Shown piece by piece: positions 55,900-64,000 of a stretch of 64,000 nucleotides of DNA. The stretch comes from Prionace glauca (taxonomy: Eukaryota > Chordata > Chondrichthyes > Carcharhiniformes > Carcharhinidae), in assembly GCA_037974335.1 (NCBI GenBank), contig CM075736.1, forward strand, positions 415,684 through 479,683, written 5' to 3'. Each line of letters begins with the position of its first letter. Positions within the stretch are counted from its first letter, which is position 1. The notes under the pieces are model-generated. The model saw nothing but the letters and a program-made list of their open reading frames with translations, was not told the origin of the DNA and searched no databases. The translations under genes and the position numbers were made by a program.

Positions 55900-56095
55900 A
55901 CGTGTGAAGTGGTCCCTTGAGAAGGTGGTGATGGGGCTTCTTCTTGAAGAGTTTCAGTCCCGTGTGGTGAAGGTGCCGTTAGGGAGGGAGCTCCAGGAGT
56001 TTGACCCAGTGACGATGAAGGAACGGCCGATATATCTCCAAGTGGGGACGGTGTGTGAGAGAGACTGGGAGGGGAACTTGGAGGTGATGGTTTTT
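55900..56095 (-). mobile_element. LINE 3'-end fragment (L2-like)
   Basis: Like 23661 and 51775, but cut at about 56095. It marks the start of a third, broken module. Confidence 0.6.
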
Positions 56096-56346
56096 TTAAT
56101 CTTTATTCCAATCTGATCCAATCCAATTAAATCCAATTCTGGGAACAGAAGAGAAAGGAGACTTGTTCTCCTCCTTGTCCTCTCACCCTCCTCAAACTCA
56201 ACTTTGGGAAGTTGGCCCTCACCCATTTTTCAAATTTTCACCATTTTTTCCTCCAACGGTTTCTGCTCGCGGTGGGGGCGGGGCCAGTGACAGCAGAACA
56301 GAGACGGTGCGAACTTCCTGCCCGCCAATCAGTGTCCTCACAGGAG
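56096..56346. promoter_or_regulatory. Promoter-like GC/CCAAT segment
   Basis: GGTGGGGGCGGGGCC (Sp1-type GC box, 56270-56284) and CGCCAATCAG (CCAAT, about 56323-56332) lie 40 bp apart, just before a LINE insertion. No gene is recognised on either side. Confidence 0.3.
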
Positions 56347-57502
56347 GCCGATTAGGAGTATAGACATACAGAGGGACCTGGGAGTGCAGGTTCACAAATC
56401 CATGAAGGTTGCATCACAAGTGGAGAAGGTTGTTAGGAAGGTTTATGGGATGTTGGCCTTTATAGGAAGGGGCATAGAGTATAAAAGCTGCTGTCTAATG
56501 CTTCAGTTGTCCAGAACGTTGGTTAGACTGCATTTGGAGTACTGCGTCCAGTTCTGGTCACCTTACTACCGGAAGGACGTGGAGTCTCTGGAAAGGGTGC
56601 AGAGGAGGTTTACCAGGATGTTGCCTGGCATGGGGGGACTGGGTTACGAGGAGAGGTTGAAGAAACTGGGACTATTCTCCTTGGAAAGGCGGAGATTGAG
56701 AGGGGACATGATAGAAGTATATAAGATAATGAAGGGAATGGATAGAGTTAATAGTGAGAGACTGCTCCCTAGACTAGATACAAACACGAGAGGTCATCAT
56801 TTAAGGGTGAGGGGGGAGAGGTATAATTTGGAGGTGAGAAGAAGGTTCTTTACGCAGAGAGTTGTAGGGGTCTGGAACGCGATACCGAGTAGGGTGGTGG
56901 AGGCAGGAACGTTGGACTCGTTTAAGATGCAGTTAGATAGGCACATGAGTGAAACGAGAATGGAGGGATATGGTAGGGGATATTAAATAGGGTTAAACCT
57001 CGGGAGACACCGGAAAGGCAGGCTGTAAGATTAATAATTTTTGACTTTATTCCACAGGTGGAGGTCCACCTCGTGTCAAACGAGGGGCATTCACACGGCG
57101 GGTCGTGCCTGGGATGCTCTTGGAAGTTCCAGGAGTGGCCTAGAACTTCGTGTCGGTGTGTGTGCTTGATCCTGGACCGGTAGATGGGCGCCGCAACAGC
57201 TCAGTGACTAGCACTGCTGGCTGTGCAGGCACATGGATTTGGGCCTGTGTCTGTGGGAGTTTGCGCATTCTCCCTGTGGTTGCGTGGGTTTCCTCCGGGC
57301 GCTCCGGTTTCCTCCCACACCCCAAAAATGTGCTCTCAGGCTAATCGGTTTTTACCAAATTGACACTAATTCTTCCCTGAATCTGACTGAGTAGGGTTCC
57401 ATTCATAGATATGCAGGGTAGAATAGGTGCAGGGTGATGTGGCGGCGTGGGCTTGTTGGGCCGAAGGGCCTGTTTCCCGTGCTGGATTGTTCTTTGTTCT
57501 TT
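56347..57502 (+). mobile_element. CR1-E LINE, second copy, SINE in 3' UTR
   Basis: It has the C-terminal 200 codons (56384-56986) and the same 3' UTR with SINE-like segment as 21421-23271. It ends TTGTTCTTTGTTCTTT. Truncation point and flanks differ from the other copy, so it is an independent insertion. Confidence 0.92.
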
Positions 57503-57960
57503 AGCACACCCCCCAAGGGGGCAACCCTATTGGTGGCCTTTGCTGTCCATCATGCCCGGTCGTCACGTGGGCAGTATTTGATTGGCTGGCTGCTCCATGG
57601 GTGAGGGGAGAGCTCGCGGAGCGGGAGATGGCGGGGAATTCAGCTGCCATTTTGTCTGAGCCGCTGTGAAGTGACGGGAAGTTTCTCAGGAACTCAGAGC
57701 CGTTTAACAACCTGAAAAGTGAAAGGTTTTCTCTGCACACCTCTCTGTTCTGTAGAGAGTGTTAAATAAATTAAACCATTGGTCACGGTAAACCAGTTGA
57801 TAAGGTGCTGTGTTTGGTGGCAGTTGGAACAAGGAGCCGCTCTGTCAAACTCTTCAGACCAAAGTGCCGACAGCTGCATCATTCTCAGCCTCGTATTCCC
57901 CACAGTGAGAGGAGCAGACCCCACTTTGATTCATTTCAAACACCATCAACTCACTGACAG
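57503..57960. promoter_or_regulatory. Promoter-like unique segment right of the LINE
   Basis: It carries an E-box (GTCACGTGGGC), two ATTGG elements, and GAGATGGCGGGG, which resembles a YY1 initiator site, within 110 bp. A gene could not be identified. Confidence 0.3.
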
Positions 57961-60235
57961 TCCTAAGATACAGGGGCAGAATTAGGCCATTCGGCCCATC
58001 GACTCTGCTCCGCCAATCGATGATGTCGGATATGGTCCTTATCCCCATTTTTCTGTCTTCCTCCCTAACCCTTCAACCCATTACCAATTCAAAATCTAAT
58101 TCTTCCTTTAATTTACTCAGTATCCCAGCATCCATTGCAGTTTAGGAAATTCCACAGATTCACAACCATTTGGGTGAAGTAGGTTCTCCTCAACTCTGTT
58201 TTAAATTTGCTACCCCTTACCCAAAGACTATGACCTCCTGTACTTGAATGCCCCACCAGCAGAAGCATCCCCTCCACATCTTCTACTTCATCCATACCTT
58301 TTATCATCTTGTATATCTCAATTTGATCTCCCTTATTCTTATAAATTGAAGAGAATATCGGCCTAAACTGTTCAATCTCTCTTCATACGACAAACCCCTC
58401 ATCTCCAATCAATCTAGCGAACCTCCTCTGAACTGCCTCCAATGCCATATATGTTTCCTCAAATACGGGGGCTAAAACTGTGCACAATACTCTAGGTGCG
58501 GCCTCACCAATGCCTTGTACAGTTGCAAGAATACTTCCTTGCCTTTATATTCCATTCCTTTAGCTATAAATACCAACATTCCATTTCCTTTCTTTATAAT
58601 CTGCTGTACCTGATGTCAGTTTTCTGTGACTCATGAACTAGGACACCCCGATCCCTCTGTACCACAGCATCCCAAAGTCTCTCCTTATTTAGACAATAAG
58701 TCACCTTTCATTTTTGCATCCAAAATGGCTAACCTCTCACTTATGCGCGTTAAACTTCATCTGCCACATTTTGGCCCACCCGCCTAACCAATTCTATATC
58801 CATTTGTAAGGTTCTTATTTCCTCATTGCAACTCATTGTCCCACTTATTTTTCTCTCAGCTGCAAATTTGGCTATAGCTCCTTCTATCCCTGTATCCAAG
58901 TCATTAATATAGATAGGAAATAGCCAGGGCCCAAGGACTGAATCCTGTGGCACCCCACAACTAACTTCTCACCATCCTTCCAGAAGTCCAGACATATCTG
59001 CAGGATCCCCATTATCCCCTTTGTTGTTATATCCTCAAAGAACTCCAGCAAATTAGTCAAACAAGATTTGCCTTTCATAAAACCATGCTGACTCTGATGG
59101 ATAGTGTTTTGACTTTCCAAATGTCCTGATGTTGCTTCCTTGAGAATTGATTCTAACACTTTCCTCTCAGCAGATTAGAAACTAAGTGGTTTCTAATTTC
59201 TCACATTTTGCCTCACTCCCTTTTTGAATAAGAGTGTTAAATTGGCATTTTTGCAATCCATTGGAACATTTCCCTTGTTCAGGAAATTTTGGAATATTAT
59301 AATGGATCCACTATCCCTGCCGCCACTTCCTTTAATACTCTAGGCCTGAGGGATTCATCTGCTCTCAATCCCAATAGTTTGCTGAGTACCTTTTCCCTAT
59401 CGATGTTGATTGTTTCAAGTTCTACCCTTTCTATTACCACTGACTGCAGAAGCTTTTGCTATCCTTCTTGATATTTTGCACTATATTTCTTTCGTAATTT
59501 ACCTTCACTCTTTTATGTTTGAAAGTTTCCCAGGTTTTCCAGCCTGCCACTGAGCATTGCAATATGGTATGTCTTATTTTTGTCTTTATATTGATCTTGA
59601 CCTCCTTGTTTTGCCATAGATATTTTTTACCACCACCACCACCCTGCCCCTTCCCATCTTTCTTCCTCACTGAGATATATTATAGTTAAGGACACGAGTA
59701 TCTCCTGAAACAACTGCCACTGCTCGATCCTTTTAGCCTTCCTGCCCACTCTACTCTGGCCAAATCTGTCCTCCTGCCGATATCATTTCCTTTAATTCCA
59801 GAACACTAGTGTGGGACTCCACTTTCTCTCCCGCAAAATGAATTTTGAATTCTATCATACTATGGTCACTATTCCCGAGAGGAGCCTTAACAATTAAGTA
59901 ATCAATTCATCTCCTCATGACACAATACCCAATCCAAAGTAGCCTGCTCCCTGGTTGGTTCCATAACATATTGTTCAAAGAAAATCTCTAATACATTTAA
60001 TGAAAACTGCCTCCAGCTACCCTTGCCAGTTTGATTTTTCCAATCTACATGCATCTACAATCACCCATAATTATTCTCATACCTTTCTTGCAAGCCCCCG
60101 ATATTTCCTGGTTTATACTGTGCCACACTGCGGAATTGCTACTTGGGGATGTATAGATTACTCCTACCAAGTACTTCTTCCTTTGCTATTTCTTATTTCT
60201 ACTCAGACTGATTCCACATCTTGACCAACCAGAGG
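57961..60235 (-). mobile_element. CR1/L2-like LINE, minus strand, long decayed copy
   Basis: In reverse, the 3' end lies at 57961, with C-terminal blocks at 58113-58307 and RT at 58750-59159 (SVLGPWLFPIYINDL; QHGFMKGKSCLTNLLEFFED). The linker is at 59434-59670 (KKYLWQNKEVK; NIKKDSKSF), and the endonuclease side reaches about 60235. The YADD-type catalytic motif has decayed (KFAAERKIS). Many stops. Confidence 0.8.
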
Positions 60236-62424
60236 GTTCCTCAATCCATCGAATGGACCATACAGTAGCCTCAGGCAAGGCTGAAGGTGGAATCTACTTC
60301 CTAATCAACACCTCGTGATGGCTAGACGTAGCAAGACTGGCTAGTTTCTGTTCCTCACACCTAGAATACCTGATGCTAAAATGCCACCCCTACTACCTTC
60401 TGTGGGAGTTCACCCCCATTATCCTGACAGCAGTTTATATCCCATCCCATGCGGATGTGAAGATTGTGCTGGACGAAATATACATAACTACGAATAGTGT
60501 TGAGATGGAACATCCCAAGGCTTTGCTCATCGTGGCCGGGGACTTCAATAAGGCCAAGTTCAAGAGCGTACTGCCAAGTTACCACCAACACATCTCCTGT
60601 TCCACCAGAGGCCCAAACATCCTAGACCACTGCAACACAAATATCAAACGTGTCCACTGCTCGTACCCACCCTCACTTTGGCAAATCAGATCACAAGGTT
60701 GTGCTCCTACTCTCAGCTTACAAACAAAAACTGAAGCGGGAGAATCCATCAAAGAGAGTCGTGCACCGTTGGTCTGAGGAATCGGATGTTCTCCTACGGG
60801 GCTGCTTGGAGTCAGTGGACTGGTCAGTATTTAAAAACTCTGTGACCAGACTGAATGAGGACGCCACTACAGTAATTAGCTTCATTCGTGTGTCGAAGAC
60901 TGTGTGCCAAAGAAGCAAATCCACACATTCCCCAACCAGAAACCATGGATGAACAGGGATATCCACTGCTTGCTGAAGTCCAGGTCTGAGGCGTTCAAGT
61001 CAGGCGACCCTGACCTTTACAAGAAAGTAAAAAGTCTGACAACACCAGGTTTTAGTCCAACCGATTTATTTGATAATATTCTCACAAGCAAGCAAGCTTT
61101 CGAGGTTACCCTCTTCGTTATCAAATAAATCGGTTGGACTAAAACCTGGTGTTGTCAGACTTTTTACTGTGTTTACGCCAGTCCAACGCCGGCATACCCA
61201 CATCACCTTTACAAGAAAGCCAGATATGATCCAAGGAGATCCATCAAAGATGCCAAAAGACAGTACTGGACCAAGCTAGAGTTCCAGGCTAGCCACACCG
61301 ACCCCTGCCGACTATGGCAAGGTCTGCAAGACATAACAGGCTACAGGATGAAGGTATGTAAAATCACCGGCTCCAACATACCCCTCCCTGATGAGCTCAA
61401 GGCAGTCTATGACCGTTTTGAGCAAGAGGTCGTGACAGCATGCCCTCCACCCTGGAAGAACCTGTATCTGGGATCACCAGTGCAGATGTCACAGCAGCTT
61501 TCTCGAAGGTCCACCCACGGAAAGCAACTGGCCTGGATGAGGTACCCAGACCTGTGCTCAGATCCTGCACGGATCAGCTGGCGGCAGTATTCGCAGACAT
61601 CTTCAACCTCTCTTTACAACAATCTGAAGTCCCCATCCGCTTTACGAAGGTGACCATCATCCAGGTATCTGTGAAAAACCAAGCAGTGTGCCTCAACCAG
61701 TGGCTCTGACATCCATTATTATGAAATGTTTCAAAAGACTAATCATGGCACAAATTAATTCCAGCCTCCCGGACTACCTGGATCCACTACAGTTTGCCTA
61801 CCGCCACAACAGGTCCACAGCAGACGCCAATCCCTGGCCCTGCACTCAATCCTGGAACACCTAGATAACAAAGACACCTATGTCAGATTCTTCTTTATTG
61901 ACTACAGCTCAGCTTTCAACACCATTATTTTGATGAAACTCATCTCCAAATTCTGTGACCTGGGCCTCGGCTCCTCCCTCTGCGACTGGATCGTAAACTT
62001 CCTAATTCACGGACCATATTCAGTAAGGATAGGTAACAACATCTCCTCCACGGTCATCCTCAATACCGCTGCCCCACAAGGCTGTGTTCTCAGCCCCTGA
62101 CTATATTCCTTATTTACCCATGACCATATGGACAAATTCCTCTCCAATTTGATTTTTGAGTTTGCTAATAACACTGCTGTAGTCGAATCTCAAACAACGA
62201 TAAGACAGAGTACAGGAATGAGTCAAAGAATCTGGTGAACTGGTGCAATGATCATAATCTCTCCCTCAACGTCAACAAAATGAAGGAGATTGTCATCGAC
62301 TTCAGGAAGCGTAGGGAAGAACATACCCCTGTCTACATCAACAGGACAAAGTAGAAAGGGTCAACAGCTTCACGTTTTCAGGTGTCCAGATCACTACTAA
62401 TCTCTTGTCCTGGTCCCCCCATGC
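60236..62424 (+). mobile_element. L2-clade LINE, nearly whole ORF2, decayed
   Basis: Endonuclease motifs (LIVAGDFNKAKFKSVLPSYH; TRGPNILDHC) near 60520-60640. Linker at 60904-61340 with a mini-PLE inserted. RT start (KATGLDEVPRPVLRSCTDQL) near 61530 and core ([21 protein letters not shown]) near 61890-62095. It ends at 62424, where a CR1-B copy starts. Several frameshifts. Confidence 0.85.
61028..61204 (-). mobile_element. Mini Penelope-like element (177 bp, fold-back)
   Basis: It is flanked by the exact 15-bp repeat ACCTTTACAAGAAAG (61013-61027, 61205-61219). It consists only of the left PLE end, an inverted pair of arms (TAAAAAGTCTGACAACACC and its complement) and a partial hammerhead-like stretch. 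It has no coding part. Confidence 0.92.
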
Positions 62425-63698
62425 TTGATAGAGCAGACGCAGCATGGTTTCATTAAAGGGAAGTCGTGTCTGACAAATTTACTGGAGTTCTATGAGGATG
62501 TGTCTAGGGCGGTGGATGTGGTCTTTCTGGATTTTCAGAAGGCGTTTGACAAATACCTCACAAGAGGTTATTGCAGAAGGTCAGGGGACTTGGAGTTGGG
62601 GGTAGGGTGTTAGCGTGGATAGAGGATTGGTTGTCAAATAGGAGGCAGAGAGTGGGGGTCAATGGGTGCTATTCGGATTGGCGGATGGTGACTAGTGGAG
62701 TGCCCCAGGGGTCGGTGCTGGGGCCTCAGCTTTTTACCATTTATATAGATGATCTGGAGGAGGGAACCGAGTGTAGGGTGTCGAAATTTGCGGATGACAC
62801 CAAGATTGGGGGAACGGCAAATTGTGCGGAGGGTGTGGAGAGTCTGCAGAAGGATCTAGATAGGCTGTGCGAATGGGCCAGGAAATGGCAAATGGAATTT
62901 AATGTTGGCAAGTGTGAGGTGGTCCACTTTGGAAGGAAGAATGGTAGGAAGAAGTATTACTTACGTGGCGAAAAACTGCAGCAGGCGACGGTGCAGAGGG
63001 ACCTCGGGGTCCTTGTGCGTGAGTCGCAAAAACCCAGCTTGCAGGTGCAGCAGGTGGTCAGGAAGGTGACTGGGATGCTGGCCTTCATAGCGAAGGGGAT
63101 TGAATATAAAAGTAGGGAGGTCTTGCTGCAGCTGTATAGGGCATTGGTGAGGCCGCAGCTGGAGTACTGTGTGCAGTTTTGGGCAAAGATATTTTGGCCT
63201 TGGGGGGAGTGCAGAGGAGGTTTACTAGGCTGATACCGGAGTTGAGGGGGTTGAGCTATGAGGAGAGGCTGAATAAACTAGGCTTGTACTCGGAGTTTAG
63301 AAGAATGAGGGGAAATATCATTGAGACGTATAAGATGATGAATGGGATGGATAGGATAGAGGTGGAGAGACTCTTCCCGCTCAAAAAAGACAGTAGGACT
63401 AGGGGGCACAGCCTCAAGATAAAGGGGGGCATTTTAGAACGGAGTTGAGGAGGAACTTCTTCACTCAAAGGGTGGTGAATCTCTGGAATTCTCTACCCGT
63501 TGAAGTGGTGGAGGCTGCCTCACTAAATATTTTCAAGAAGCGGGTTGATGGGTTTTTGATGAGAGGGGATTAAGGGTTATGGGGTGAGGGCCGGAAAGTG
63601 ACTGAGCCACGACAGATCAGCCATGATCTTATTGAATGGCGGGGCAGGCTCGAAGGGCCAGATGGCCTACTCCTGCTCCTATTTCTTATGTTCTTATG
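62425..63698 (+). mobile_element. CR1-B LINE, 5'-truncated
   Basis: RT from QHGFIKGKSCLTNLLEFYED through GVPQGSVLGPQLF and FADDTKIGG to the C-terminus, in three frames. The breaks include a 15-bp-scale loss near 63183 compared with 4820. It ends TTCTTATGTTCTTATG. It is a close sister of 4177-5354. Confidence 0.92.
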
Positions 63699-64000
63699 TA
63701 CATTAAAACTTCAAGGTAAGTGTATTGGGTCTTGTAAAGATTGTCCAGGAGGTGCTGTGATCCACACCTCCTGCACCCTGACATCTGGAGAGTGAGTGCA
63801 GATTGACAGCACCATTAACTCCATCCATCACCCAGTTTGACAGCTCTGTCCTCAGGGCTCAGCCAGCTCTGACAGAGGGGTATTACCTCGAGACCCTCAG
63901 TGATGACCAGTGAATTCCCCACTCAGCACATTCTGTGTCCTCATTACTTCAGTGTCCTCAGTGCTTCCACCATGTGGAGTTCAACATGGAGGAGTACTGA
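63699..64000. other. Unassigned right edge
   Basis: No repeat or exon recognised. Confidence 0.4.

Noticed and set aside
60000-60224. Small plus-strand frames at 59.3-60.2 kb
   Set aside because: They are antisense to a decayed minus-strand LINE and have no independent support.

Overview
The window looks like intergenic and intronic DNA of a cartilaginous fish, probably a shark. The signs are many CR1-like LINEs with 8-bp-type tails, L2-clade LINEs, tRNA-headed elasmobranch-type SINEs with TTCTATGAT-like tails, Penelope-like elements (PLEs), Ty3/Gypsy fossils, and split host genes with phase-1 immunoglobulin exons. The assignment comes from repeat style and protein resemblance read by eye, with no database search. 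Nothing bacterial, plasmid or viral is present.

The host content is a pair of near-identical minus-strand genes for a B7/butyrophilin-like receptor (gene 1, 11936-19261; gene 2, 42115-48395). Each is a five-exon model: exon 1 encodes MDGKELQ, exon 2 the hydrophobic signal core, exons 3 and 4 one V-set Ig domain each, and exon 5 a short stalk and membrane span with almost no cytoplasmic tail. All junctions are GT-AG, phases agree, and coding length is a whole number of codons in both (292 and 289 codons). Introns 2-4 are phase 1. The genes lie in a roughly 15-kb direct segmental duplication (about 9853-25413 and 40200-53486). Part of the same module, with exon 1, a SINE and a LINE fragment, is present inverted at 32480-33840.

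Exon 1 and its leader form a cassette found five times (ATG at 19261, 24806, 48395, 52918 on minus; 32693 on plus). The four minus-strand cassettes each have a 43-bp minisatellite starting about 570-615 bp upstream of the ATG. Most units carry AGATAA, a GATA-factor type site. The arrays hold about 164 units in total, show higher-order periods, and are interrupted by a CR1 LINE (21421-23271) and a PLE (53964-54380). Leader sequences differ between cassettes in a way that suggests gene conversion.

Layout: 1-9852 nested LINEs and SINEs, with a weak candidate tail exon at 2393-2558; 9853-25413 duplication copy 1; 25414-27149 array and LINE; 27150-40200 LINEs, SINEs, Ty3/Gypsy fossil pieces, a PLE with GIY-YIG domain inside an L2 LINE, and the inverted cassette; 40200-55860 duplication copy 2 and arrays; 56096-57960 promoter-like DNA split by a LINE; 57961-63698 LINEs, with a mini-PLE inside one; 63699-64000 nothing recognised. 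The most notable non-gene signals are hammerhead-like folds with compensatory changes in the PLE ends, and a CR1 LINE whose 3' UTR carries a SINE and which has moved at least twice with it.
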